DNA of 64,000 nucleotides from Callaeas wilsoni. Lineage: Eukaryota > Chordata > Aves > Passeriformes > Callaeidae. Shown one piece after another: positions 1 to 64,000 of this stretch (the stretch's first letter is position 1; each line of letters starts with the position of its first letter). The notes under the pieces were generated by a model. That model saw only the letters and a program-made list of their open reading frames with translations. It was not told where the DNA came from and did not search any database. The position numbers were made by a program, and so were the translations under genes. The stretch spans positions 62,001-126,000 of the forward strand of contig VWPU01000925.1 in NCBI GenBank assembly GCA_013398955.1, read 5' to 3'.

Positions 1-154
1 TTGAGAATGCAAAACCCAAACTAACCTCCTGGATCCCACGATGTCAGCTGTTGTATGTAGGAAAACTCTTTTTTCTGTGTATTTGATCTGCTCTGTGGGT
101 GTACTGCTTCTTGTTTTAGCCCTTATCCCTAGCAATAAATAGCACTTACACATA

Positions 155-169
155 CACACACACACACAC
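155..169 (+). repeat. (CA)n microsatellite
   Basis: A short run of about seven CA units after an interrupted CACATACA start. Confidence 0.9.
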
Positions 170-3100
170 CAGAAAAAGAAATAAGTCTAAGTAAACACCA
201 AGTAAAACAAGGGCTGAAAATGCAAAAGTGATTGAGGGTTAAATGAACCTCCACAGGACTCTTGGGGAGTGTGTTAGGCACATACTTTGCTCTTTGCTGG
301 TTCATTCCAGGCAAGAAAAGAGAAAGCCGAAGGTGCGACTTAGTATCTATCCAAAGCAGAATGAGAACACCCAACTAGCTGGCCATAAAAGCAGCTGGTG
401 TGCAAAGGCTAGGTCAGCTTTTTGGGTGATGCCAGCTCTGTAATTCAAAATTGTTTGTGCTCGGAGTTTAACATCCTTGCTAATGATCAATTAATCGTTT
501 TTTAAATATGTCTTACAGAAAACTTTAAGTAATTCTGGTAGAAACTTTCACTGGCAAAAGCTACTTGTTTGAACTGCTGGAGGGTGTGCATATGTGGGCA
601 GTTAAAACACTTAATTCACTTTTGTGGTTACAGTCATTCTCCTTCATGGCCATGAGCAGAACAAGCCATCTGGCAAGGGAGCGCCTCCTTCTCATCACGC
701 ATCTGAGAGCTTCCCACAAATGAGATTTCAGCTCATTAGGATACTTTATGCCCTTACAGGGATTTGAGAAGAAATACGTACCTTTAATCTCTTGGGCTTT
801 CATCTGAGCTGCACGATTTTGTTCAGTTCTAGAAAAGAAATATATTTACTGAACGTAGCCTTTTGATTGCATATATACATTAAAGATTTTTTTCTGCCAT
901 TTATTCTGAATTATTATGTATACCTAATAAATCTGTTTGGGCCTGCGGCTCTTTCATTGAAAGTTGTGACATGATTGGAGGGTTAGAAGTGTGAGCCCTT
1001 GCTGAATGACAGTGCTCTTGTGCTGATGGCTTCCTTTATTTTGATAGGTAAAGATGATGAAGTTATTTTTGGGGTGTAGCTGCTTACACTTCGTTAGTAT
1101 TCATCTGTATCTCTGTAGCACCTGGAAGGTCTTGTTGGTCAAGATGTTGGGCATAGAGAAGTGGCTGATCTGAAGTGACTGAGCTCATCCTTTGAGCTGT
1201 GTCAATATTTTCTAGCATTTGTAAAATATAAATATTTCTGCCAGTAATAGGTCTGTTAGAATATGAATGGGAAAAGAGCATATCAGGTAGATAATGCACC
1301 AGTGAATTCAGGTCAGTTTTTGTAGAAGATAATTGCAGAAATGGAGGGATTTGTGTCACTTGAGTAAGTTAGAAGGAGGTTTTTAAATTATTGCTGTGAT
1401 GAGTAACTAGCTCTGGCTTTTCACCAATTTTGAGGATCATCTGTCAGGTGAGTTTTTTGAATTGATAAATTGATTAACCTAAAGGCCGTGTAACCAAAAA
1501 TGTAGATTCTCACAATTTATCATCACCTCACTTTTAGGACCAGAGGATGAAAAAGGGAAATAAGCACAACATTTGTCAAAAAGCGTTTGCAAAATTTATG
1601 TGAATTTATAAAGTGCTCACATATCATCATTAAGTTGTAGGGCAGGGGAAACAGGATGGCTGCTAATAATTAGACATGGAATGGCTCCTGTTAATTAGGG
1701 CAAGAAGTTTTGTAGTTTATTAGACGAATAGTAACAGATTTGATACTTCCTTTAGCTACTTCTTAGGGAACCCATCTTACCACTGGCTGGGTTTCAGATA
1801 ATATGCCACTACTACTGTAAGCCCTGTATTAAATAGGGTAGTTTCTTCTGCTATATGAAAAGCTGGAGGAAGAGAGAGCAGAAGGAGGAGCAAAAAAGGA
1901 AAGCAGGAAACTAGACAATGTTCTGTGCAAAGCTACTGATCAATAATAGCAAATATGCTTGCAATGAATTTTTCTCCGTTTCATGGGTAACCAACATAAG
2001 GCATATTGCAAAGTGCTGTCTGGAAATAAAGGTGAGTACTCAAGCCAAATGTTTCGGTAATAGACAGTTGCCAAGTACTTGTTTCCTATCTGATTTTAAA
2101 ATTTCCTAAATATAAATAGAAAAGATGACACTTGACAGTGGTTTGAAAATACAGATTTAAAATAACATATGTATGTTTTTGAAATCTTTTCTACCCTATT
2201 GTGCTTTTCCTACATATGCATTGCAGTGACCTGTATGGTCTTTAAAGGGCAGATGTACATTTCATTATGATTCAGAATGGTGGTTAGTTTTTAGATTTGC
2301 AAACAACAACGAAAAAAGTAAAAATAAAACACAGTCATCAACTCATATTTTAAGTCCTCTCAGTTATGGCAATTGTGTTTGCTGACAGTTCAACAAGAAA
2401 ATCCTCTTTTTGAGATATCAGTCATTTACAGAGGATCTACATGTGGAATAAAGTGCACTTAAGGTTAGTTTATGAGCTAATAATGGCTCTCAAATGAGCC
2501 CATATTTTACTGAAATTAAACCCAGAAGAGATCATTACATCATTCAGTATAATCTACTATGTATTACAGGCCACTCAGTGTTATCCAAATTTCCCGTTTC
2601 CTGAACATTCCCACTCTCAGAAGATGAAAATGTGACTATTGCCAGAGATCAGCAGCAGACTGAATGGGAATAATGTTCTGATTGCAGAGCAGGAATCGCT
2701 CCAAGTACGTTTTGAGGCTGAGCAGGAGGGAAGAGGGATGGCCATAACCATATGGCCTTTCCTGAAGTGGTTTCCACTGTTTCCACTTGAGAAATGTTTG
2801 ACCAGAAAAAAACAAACACCAAGCAAAACTGCCAGTTTCTCTGGGACTTTTCTGCACTGGGTGTCTGCATACATGACCAGATGTTTGCTGGTTAATAAAG
2901 AAACCAGCTTGAAGGCCATAGAATAAATGACCCCTCACTTTTTCTGCTGCCTGTGGGATTACATGGGATGTGTATCAAGACAGCCACAGCAGAGAAAGCC
3001 CTCTCTGTAAGTGCAGCTGTGCTAGTAGCAAAATTGTGCTTTTGTTGGTAATGTTTATTTACCAACAGAATTTCCCGGGGGCAGGATAGGCTATGTAGAC

Positions 3101-6100
3101 AAGAGCACAGCTTTGCTGGTATCGTGTCTTCCACAGCAGGAATACTTTGTTACATTTTTGAGTTTTTCTGGCAAAGATTTGTGATGGGAATGTGGTCACA
3201 GATAAAAGTGCATGCCCTTTATCCTTGGAAGCTGCAATCCTCTTCTGTGTGCGGCTAAAGCAAGCTCAACAGCTCGTGTGCTGCCAGCAAACAAGTGCTT
3301 ATCTGACACCATATAAGGCTGTGGCTGAGGAGGAAAATGATGAAAAACATTCCACAGTAAACTTATACTGGCAGATTTAATGTGGCACAGAAAAGCTTAG
3401 ATACAGATTTTTTTTTTGTTTGTTTTTAATTTAGCTCTGACAGCATTTACCCACACCATAACCTTTTAATGTTAATTAGGAAAAAACGGCTTGTGTTTCT
3501 AGATATTCTAAACAGTCCTGTCCCAGCGTACCAGGATTTTAGGATATTGGTGCACACAGGGTTTGTTGTTGTGGAGTTTGGTTTTGGTTTTTTTTCCCTT
3601 GGACTTGCTACTGTTAAAAGCAAGACAAACACCTTTAGGATACAGGAATGTGGGAGTGTCAGGATGTGTCTGGGGACATGGTGGGGAACAGGATATAACA
3701 GTGAGGAGGATATTGAGAAAGAATTATGGTTGTGAAGATGAGTTTATCTGACTTTTAACAAGATGTGAGATGCAGTGAAGTACTTAAACAAAAAAAAAGA
3801 AATTATGCTACAGGAGAGAGACAAGCTTCTCTATTCCTTAGTATATTGCTTGCATCTTTGCTGTCTTCATATCCTCTAATCTTTACAATGCAATAGCCTG
3901 CAACATTATTGTAGTACCTTAGAATATAGGTGTAGTCCAACTTTGGTAGCCATTGGTGGCCTGAATCTGAATTTCCAAACTGTTCCCTGCCTGGTGGCCA
4001 CTGTTGTTGGTGGTCTCCATCTTCTGCAGACATGACTTACCCCGAACCATCAGCAGCTGAGATGGTTGTGAGCTGACACGAGAGGTGGTGCAGCTTTTGC
4101 CTCAGCTGTGTGCTGCTTCCTTCAGGAAGAGGTTGAAGCACCCCCCATGCCATATTTCCTCCCACATACAGCTAGCTGGACCTCAAGAATTAAATGGTAG
4201 GTGATTTATTAGTGTTTTGCAAAGGTGTTGGGAGTCTTCTGCAATATCATTCAGCATCTAATAGTCTTTATGCCTAAGGGTGTGCATACCATCTGTCAGA
4301 GTTTATTCAGTGTCGTTCTCTAGCTTGATTTTTAGTCTCACATTTATGCCTTTCTTGTAGTAGCCAGATTTTGGCAGTGCAGTGCAGGAGCAGCCAAGCA
4401 CTGCGTGCGTGCGCTGTGCAGGATGTGGTTTCCAGGTGAGCCGGGTCAGCTGGCAGGTGGCTCACGATGCGCAGGGCACTTGTGCCGTGGGGCTGGCACA
4501 TGTGTGAAGCCTGAACTGTAGATGGGAATGAAGTGCACATCGTTTATGAAGAAGGATTAATAAGATTTTCAGGAAAGAGGTTAAGCTTGAGGTCATTTCC
4601 TTCCTCTTGTTATGCTTTTGAATTTCTGCCAGTGAGATGGGTGAAAGGATTTATTTTTGTCTTTGAATGCTTTGAATTTCAATGATGCCTTTACTTTGAA
4701 TACAGAGAAGTGGAATTCCGCTTTATTCCTGCCATTGTACTGTCATGTGTCTGAAAAAATGACTTGTATTTTTTTTTTCAGTATCTTTGTTAACTAATCC
4801 TTTGAGCTGCTGCTGTGCCTTGAAATATCACATTGTGTGAGGGCATATGGAGATGCTCTGATCCCCATGCTGAAGTGTTAGTGTACATAAAGAAAGAAAC
4901 AAAATGTAGTGGTATAATTCTTGGAAAAGAAGGAAATGGCCAGTGTCAGAATATAGGCTGTGTATGAAAATGTGGGCAAGGATTTTCCCACCCTATTAAG
5001 TTTCAATAGCAAAAAGGTTTCATGGTTTAGTGTTTGAATGGGGTGTATGGTATGGTTTCTATGCTCTGCTTCTGCAGCTGAAGTAGGAGTGAAGTGTTAG
5101 AGAAGTTGGTGTTATTCCTGGCCATCCTATCAGTCACAACTAGGAAAATTAATAACGATTCTTGCTGTGTAAAGCAATAGAGTGCAGTAAAAGGCAGCAA
5201 CATATTAATGTATGTAGTGGGTCATGGGGGGCACATGAGGGAATGCAAGTGGAGTCTTTCTGCTTCTTGCCCACAGCTCAGGGGCAATCAGTGGAGGTAC
5301 ATGACCCTTAAATTTGATTGTGCAACAGCAAAAACTGCTGCTGTGCCATGAGGAACAAACACCTCTTTGCTTTTTTGACGACGGGTTGTGATACTAATTA
5401 TCTGATTATAGATGATGATGATCCTTCACTGCTAATATAGCAGGACTGTGCCACCAGAAAGCTGAAATCTGTGTCCAAGCTGGAGTTCAGCTGCCCAGCA
5501 CCCTCTGGCAGTGCACAATTACCTTCATGAAGAGCTGCAACAGCAGCTCCTCTCCTGTGTGAGGCTGTAAGAGCATCTGTTGTACCATTTTCTGCCTCTT
5601 TTCTGCTCTTGCTTTTCTCAACTGAAGATTTGTGTCTTGTATTCCATTACTTTCCAAGGTTTTTCCAAAGTGTCCTGAAGAGTACAGAGAACTGTGATAG
5701 TAGGATCTTGTAGCTGCTTAGGGAGCTTTTAAGACTGTCCAAGAATTTTGTTCTCAACTTTTTTTGGGATTGCTCTGTTGGTATTCGAGGGAGAAATGTT
5801 TCCAGCCATTTAGTGCGCAGCAGTGTGTTAGATTTCTCTTACAGTATTCCAATTCTGATGTTCTTTCCCCTTCTGTCCTTTGAAGATACAATTTCTAGAG
5901 GTGCTCATGCAAGCACAAAGCAATACATTAGCTTTCATCTCCTCATTAGGAAAGAATCTATCTTAATTTCTTTGACTGGAGGTATTTTTTTGAAAAATCT
6001 TCAAGCTGAGTAAGAACAGATACTCCTGTAAGAGGTGGTAGGGTTTTTTTTACTGTTTTTTTTTAAATCTGTGTATTACTAGGAAAACCAGGATCTGCTT

Positions 6101-9100
6101 TGAGAGCCTGAACCTACAGCTCCACAAGTGTGCAATTTCATGAAATGTGTGCTGTGAAGGATTTGATCTCAGACCACGCACCAGATTGCAGATTCCTTTA
6201 GGTACCCTTTTTGTTCTTGAGGTGCTGGGACTACTTTGGCATGGTTTGGGTCCTTGCCACAGGCTGAAAGAGTTTTAGGTCAGCTGCAGTTGCAGGTCCA
6301 CCAGGAGATCATTGAGGAGTCAGAGCATTTGGGGGAATAGAGGCTTGTCCAAGCCCCTGCCCTGAGGTGGCATTTTCCACCCTGAAAGAGGAGAGGTTGT
6401 AATGGAAGCTCTCTGCCACCTGCTTATCCTCCTGCCCAGGAGTGCCCTGTGCAGAATTATCCTGAGTTTAAGGCAGTTCCATCCCAGCCAGACGTCATGG
6501 AGCAGTCCCCTCTTCCCTGAAGTAACTGGATTTGTGGGGAAGTCATGCGGGAGAGCGAAATACTGTGTAAACAAAAGCCAGCACTCCCAGTGAGCTCCCG
6601 CTGTGCTCGTTGCTGTGGCTGCCTTGCCGTCATTTCTAGGATTTAACGATCCTCCTGTTTACATCAGCCCGCTGCTGCGGGGCCGTGGCCATGCCGAGGA
6701 ATCCTCCCATGGACAAGGCAAGGAAGGAAGTGGAGGGAGGATGGGGCTTCGGCATCCTGTACCCTTCGGAGGGGAGTGGCTGCAAATAGCTGAGCTTGAA
6801 GGACGTAATACCTTATGTGTTTTAGCACGGGCTGTTTGAGCCCAGAGAAACCCTTGAATAAAGGAGAAGAGGCAGATGATGGTGTGTAACTGCTCAAAAC
6901 TGCCGCGGAATTTGAGAACATCCTTCTGAAAGCCTTTCCTTCAAATGACAGGAGGAGGGGAGAGGACAGACGTGCCTCGTGGAGCTGAGATTACGCAACA
7001 GTGCTAACACAGAGCTAAAGCCTCCAAACTTGAGCTGCACGGCTGGGTGCAGAAGGCAACTTCTGTAGAAAACACTGGTTATGACTGGGAATGAGGATGC
7101 TGTTTTCAATATCCGTCCTGTAAAACGTTACTGGTTTTTATTCTTCAGTTTGTTAATTGGGCTCTGATGGAGGAATGCAGTTTAGGATCCACAGGCATCC
7201 TTTGGAATGGCCAGGTAAGGCTAGAAGGTACAACTAAGTGTTGATCTTTAATTTCAGCAGTGGTGCTATCTTTCATGAGAAATATTTTGGTTCCGCCAGA
7301 TAACCTGTGTTCACAGGCTGTGATGGGGAATTGTGAAAATCAGAGAAACAAGCTCTGGCTTAGTGGGTTATTATTTGTTTGTATGGTACTAACTGATACC
7401 TAGTGTATTTTCAATGGATTGACATAATATGATTTATTATAGTAATTGTTTGCAGTAGAAACTCTGCCTTGAACCTGTTAATTTACTTATTGACTTTCTA
7501 GAAAAGGAGTGAGGCTTCAGGTGCTAAAATTTATCTTCTCCTTAAAATGTGTCCTGATAGAGTTTTCAATTGCTTTTAAGCATATTTTGGGTATAAGGAA
7601 GAAATATATTTAGTTCATTAGATCGGTAAATACTGTGCTACTTCTTTATTGATCACCTATGATTTTTTATTAGAGGTTACCAAAGTGAAAAGATTGCACA
7701 AAAGTTAGTGTTGCACACTTTCCCAGTCATTTGCCAAAAATCCACCGTATGTATTCTTTGGAATCTTCTTACATTTAGTCTTACATTTAGGTGACAGTCT
7801 GTTTCACTGCTTGGAAGTCTGTGCTCACACTGAAAAGCAGAGTGCAGTTGCTGGCATTGACATCGAGGTTTTTGGAAGTAATGCAGTAAAATGCATGTAA
7901 ATTAGTTTTTTGTTTTACATTGGAAATGCCATCCTAGACATCTCCTGATGGTTGGCTCAAAATCAAGTTCAGAAATATTCTCCAATGCAGATTAACCACA
8001 AACCTGTTATTTTTAAAGACTAAGTGAAATGATGGACTAAAATAGGTTGGGGAGTGACCCTTCTTGGTAGCATGTTTATGAGAGGAGCTGGTGGCAGATC
8101 CACAGATCTCAGCCTGAGACAAAACTGGATGTGGCGCTGCTATTCACCAGCCTTTCAGCTCTGCTGATCCACACTGTAAGAGAACACCTGGCAAGAGAAA
8201 TAAATGAGACTGATGCTTTAAGCTTAGTACCAGCACCCCTCTTAATAACTGAATGCATTGCACACACCATCTTCAGTGCCCAAAATTTATTGAAATTGAC
8301 CTAAAATGTGAAAGAAGTCGGCATTCTGACAATATGAACTTAATTCAAAATTTTAATTTGAAACTGAACAATACAAACACTTCAAAAGATGCGTAAAGCA
8401 TCTTCCAGAAAGAGATGAAGAATTAGAGATTGGGATGTAAATCCCAGATGAGGATAAGAGAATTATGCAGGGATACAATGATGTTACCAATGTGATTGAT
8501 CTTTTCTGAGCTAAGCTGCATGGATTTTTCAAGAGCTGTGAGTTAGCGTACCCATATATGGTAGTGAAAGATGAAAATGGTTAAGTTGTGTATAATTAAA
8601 GTTGACAACCAGAATCTATTAACATCACCTTTGCTCTGGTATGAGCATCTTTATAAATGTGTTAAAGAGATCAGAATGCAAAAGTTTGAACAGCTTAGAT
8701 TGCTGTAGTGCCCTTTGCTTATTGCACAGGAAAAAACTTAATTCGGTGATGTTTCCGCACCAGGAATTTGTGACTTCTATAATATTTTGGTATTTTGAAG
8801 AATAAAAATCATTTGTATTGATGGAAGCAACCCTTTTATAACAAAACCTAACACTACTGATGACAGAAACTGGGACCAGAAGATGAGTGTTAGTTTGCAT
8901 ATGACTGGTCTGTGCACTGGGACGGTAAAACTTGTTTCAGATAATTAATCGGTAGCAGTTCCTCTTTATCTGTCTTATAAAAGACTGTATCTTATTTATT
9001 TATTTGTTGCTTTGAACTATGCAGGATGACTCTGTGAGGTGATGGATTTCAGGTAGTTTATCCTTTTATCCTAAGACAGAAATAGTGAAAGATAGAAGAC

Positions 9101-9237
9101 ACGGAGAACAAAATGTGAACTCCTCAGAAGCCTCCTGACCCCTGATGTCAGACACTGGCTTAGCATGGCTTCCAACACTCCGTGACATCCTCGTGCAAAA
9201 CTGAGAGTAGCAGATGATAAAACAGATGATTCTGCAG

Positions 9238-9385
9238 CCAGACAGGCTGGAGACGTGGGCAAACAGGAGTAACCCCTGACATTGGGACGGGCTGGGGCCG
9301 ACTGTCTGCAAATCAGCTTTGCAGAAAAACACCTGGAAGTCCTGGAGGACAAGTTGAGGAAGAGCCAACAGGGTGCCAGTGCGAC
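9238..9385 (+). mobile_element. CR1 relic, internally deleted fragment
   Basis: The + strand reads GACAGGCTGGAGACGTGGGC, then resumes at GACGGGCTGGGGCCGACTG and GCAGAAAAACACCTGGAAG through AAGAGCCAACAGGGTGCC. These match successive blocks of the CR1 reverse-transcriptase C-terminal coding region. The block that normally lies between the first two (the mRNA stretch around the LGRNN codons) is missing, so the copy has an internal deletion. The outer limits are uncertain. Its orientation is opposite to the copy at 18567. Confidence 0.7.
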
Positions 9386-9874
9386 TTTTGTTAATGCCAG
9401 GTTTGGCTGATTGTTTAGAAGTTAAATAAAGAAAACATTGTTACTCAGAACGTGTTTGCTTTATGGTGATTGCAAGGAGCATTACTCAGAGTGGTCTTCC
9501 ACAGAGTGATACATTTATTATTACCCACTTCTTGTTGTGGAGTATTATCTCACATACGCTGATTTGTGGGGTGGTTGCAGCTCTGAGAAGTTGCATTATG
9601 CAGTATTTTATGTCTAAGAATTACTGAAGATAGAGAGAAACCGTGCATCTTGCATTGTTTTATTCCTTTCAGAAGTGTAGACTCACTGGACAAAATACTG
9701 ATGCAGTAAGACAGTATTTTGTTGCATATTTTATGTTCTGGGAAGGGATATTTATATCTAGTCTTTGGCCCAGATTCTGGAACAGCCGCCAGTTTCACAA
9801 ACAGCAACAATTATGTGCTAAAAGGAGAATAGAACTGCTTAGAATTGAAGTTCCCTATGGAAAATATCTGTATG

Positions 9875-9925
9875 GAGAGAGAGAGAGTGTGCGTGCATGT
9901 ACACACACATACATACTATGTATGT
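9875..9925 (+). repeat. Compound simple repeat (GA, GT, CA/TA)
   Basis: GAGAGAGAGAGAG runs into GTGTGCGTGCATGT and then ACACACACATACATAC. It is low complexity with alternating purine-pyrimidine segments. Confidence 0.8.
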
Positions 9926-12789
9926 TTGGGAGAAGAGGAGAAATGAGGGAGTGATAATTCTGATGTTGCTTTTTGTGCTCTTAAACACTTCCTTTTTTTT
10001 GGTCAGTATTTTTGTCATTATTGTGTACTTCGGTGTTTTCATGCTATGCATTTTTTCCTGTTCAGTTTCTCTTTTAAAAATCCATTAACTGATGTTTGAA
10101 GTTATTTTTCCATATGCATTAGTAATGTTATTTTTCTCCTATGTGAATAACATCTTAAAGTAGAAAAAAACCCATCTGTTTCAGAAGAAAGTCAAAGCTG
10201 ACCAAAATAAATTCTGTAATTTGAGTTGATTGCTGACAGGCAGTGGTCTGTTAGCATTTTCTATCCCTCTGTCTCCACCACCTTCTGTTGCAGTGGCAGC
10301 ATGCCTGTGGGCAGAGTATCAATGGTTTTGTCTTCGTTGCTGCAAAGGAATCCATTTCTTCATGAAAGGGCTGAAAATCCAGGCACTTCCATAAAAACGG
10401 GATTTAATAAATTAAGGGAAAGAAAGTGTTCTGCATTCTTGTAACTACCAGCTCAGAATTCGAGACTCAGGTCATGGAGGACTGTTTCTGAAGCTCACTA
10501 ATATCCCTGTAAAAATTGCCATAGACTTTGCTTTGTGACTTGATTTAAAAGAACAAAGAACAATTGCTTGTGTGTTATTGTTGGAAATCTCACCAACAAA
10601 CTTATATTTCATTGCTTCAGGCTTTGTTCATTTGTTGAACAAGATAAGAATAAAAAAACTCATGCTTGTGGTTATAATATACTGAATATCTGTCCTTCTG
10701 TTTAGAATCATGAACGGACACTTCTCCAATTGGTTAAATACAGAAATTCAGAACTAGAGCATGTTAGGTGAGATGTTTACTGTCAGGAATACATCTTCAT
10801 TTACCTAGATGAAATGAGAACTCTGTGTTTCAGATAACTGGAATTTTTAAAGAATCTGCTTGCTTTTGGTAGCGATGTTTTGGATAACCAAGTTAGTATG
10901 GTGGATCAGAACAGTCACTAGTGTAGTGTTGCTGGAAGTTAAGCTGTATCTCATGGCTTCCCAGTGCCCCTTCTGGAAGAAAGTAGCGGGGCCTTGGGAT
11001 AGGAAGACACAATAAAATAGTAAGTAAATTCATCAACAGAGTATTCTTTTGGTTAGTGTGTCATTGCAAACCACACAGAGATTTTTTATGGGGCCCACAG
11101 GATGATTTACAGGCTGTATGTTCAGCGTTCCTCTTTACACGGCTTTGAAAAAAACCCCCCAAAAAACAGGGCTGAGGTACAGCTTTGTTTAGTCTGAAAG
11201 CTTTTTGCTGTAATGAAGAAAAAATATATGCAGTTTAAGATTTTACTGCCTGTGTGCCTGACTTCCTGGTGTATGCAGTCTGTGTCCTATCATGTTGCTT
11301 CAGTACGAGAAGTTAAGCCTGAGGGCATTACAAGCTAAGGATCACAGGTGTTAGGAGAACCCTCCTGTCCCTTCTCCTTGTCATTGAGATAATTATGAAA
11401 CTCTCCTGAACTTGTCATGATATCGAGGTGTTGAGACCGCAGCTTTCTAAAAATTCTCAAAGTCACCCATGGCTGGAGGCATAAAAGTGTCAGTAGCTTG
11501 CCATGGCGACTTCTTGATTCTCCAGAGCTCTTCTAGGTTTTGGGCAGTGTTTAAGTTCTCTTGAGCAACTGCAGAAGTCCAGCGTGTGTCTGGTAATGTT
11601 CTGTGTGTCAGTTTGGTGGGATGAGAATGTACAGGCTGCACCAATGGTTCCGTGGGGTTACTGTGTCTATGCTGAGATGAGCAGTCAGAATGAAAAGGAG
11701 AAAGAGAAGCTTTAGTGGGAGTTTATATTTTTAAGATAAAAGTAAGAAATCTGCATTGTTTATTATTCTGTCATAAATAGTATATGGATATCCAAAACGT
11801 AGGTGACAGTTCTGTAATCTTATGTGGGAGTTCCTACCAAAGTACAAAGGAATGTGCTTGAATGGATATGAGCTTCATGAACAAAGCCACAGTAGACTAG
11901 GTTCTTAGTTCTAGGTTCTTCTTTAGAATGCACTCAAATGTATATAATAAAAGAGGATTTTTTAAAAAAAAATTTAAGTAAGATTAAAGAATATGCAGTA
12001 CCACTGGAAAGAATTAGGATGTTGTATTTGACGTCATAGATGTAGTACTTCTCTAGTTTAGTTAAGAGACAGCTGCGGAAATGCGCTGGTAAAAAGTCAC
12101 AATGTGTACTTCCAAAGAACTTCCTGTACAAAAGAGTTAAGTTAGATTTATGTCAGCTTTGTCTGTGTCATCAGAATTAACCTTTGTGCCCTTTCAAACA
12201 GCTTCTTGCTCTGGTTTTCTTTCATTCATATGGTGTTCTGGGTGTCTGAATACAGGCTGGAAAATAAAAAAGGCCCTAAGGCCTGTGTTTGTTAGGACAA
12301 AAATCTAAATTTGAGAAGGGATAATACTGATATTGCTAAGCTGCTCTGCAGATACTGTTAGCTTTGAATGTTTTCTCTGAATGTATTTTGCTGAATCTCT
12401 CATTTCTAGCTCTGGCTTACTGACAGTTCTGCACTTTGGGCCTCTAACTGGGTACCTCTAGTTACTATTCTGCGTTTCCAAGCTGGGGAATGAATGCTAG
12501 ATATTCACATCACAGAGCAGGACCAGTGCATAACACGGTGTGGTAACACTGTGATGAGGTTTCAATCAGCTATACACTCCCAATAGCCTCTCTGTTGGAT
12601 TAGGGAAGTTTTGGAATTTAATACTGTACCTTGGCAGGTCACCTCTTACAGGAAGCCATATATTTACTTTGGCTATGTGTCTGTCTGCTCACTCTGCATA
12701 AATTGATCTACCAAGCGTACAAGAGAAGGTATTTATCTTTTGCCAGTTCATTTGATTTCTTTTTCTTTTTTTTAATTCAATACAAATAA

Positions 12790-64000
<51,211 letters not shown>

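Overview
The window is a piece of a vertebrate, almost certainly avian, nuclear genome. It holds one recognisable gene on the + strand: an internal segment of HECW2 (NEDL2), a NEDD4-family C2-WW-WW-HECT E3 ubiquitin ligase. The bird assignment rests on chicken-repeat-1 (CR1) retrotransposon copies with the typical avian CR1 3' end, on two probable solo LTRs of the kind common in birds, and on introns far smaller than in mammalian HECW2.

Layout: positions 1-12883 are intron. Seventeen coding exons follow between 12884 and 62401, all with usable AG acceptors and GT donors. The reading frame stays open across all 16 junctions and gives about 1074 codons. In order they encode the end of the HECW N-terminal domain (12884-24644), a linker and the C2 domain (28572-36820), one 1338-bp acidic, Ser/Glu-rich exon (37423-38760), WW1 (40643-43802), the inter-WW region (44176-48322), WW2 (split between 48137-48322 and 52738-52872), and the linker before the HECT domain (55667-62401). 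The protein start and promoter lie upstream of the window. The catalytic HECT domain, stop codon and 3' UTR lie downstream.

About 95% of the window is intron. It contains one fairly well preserved CR1 copy (minus strand, about 18567-19245), older CR1 relics (about 9238, 15500 and 44600), two probable solo LTRs (about 31515-31810 and 39990-40562, both minus strand), a 66-bp minisatellite with nearly four copies (36251-36499), a compound perfect palindrome (13872-13909), a C13-T12 polypyrimidine tract, a small CpG-rich patch (about 27240-27450) and several microsatellites. I saw no second protein-coding gene, no tRNA or rRNA, and no prokaryotic feature. No new biological system is evident. The most worthwhile leads are the structural oddities in the introns and the in-frame skippable exons of HECW2.
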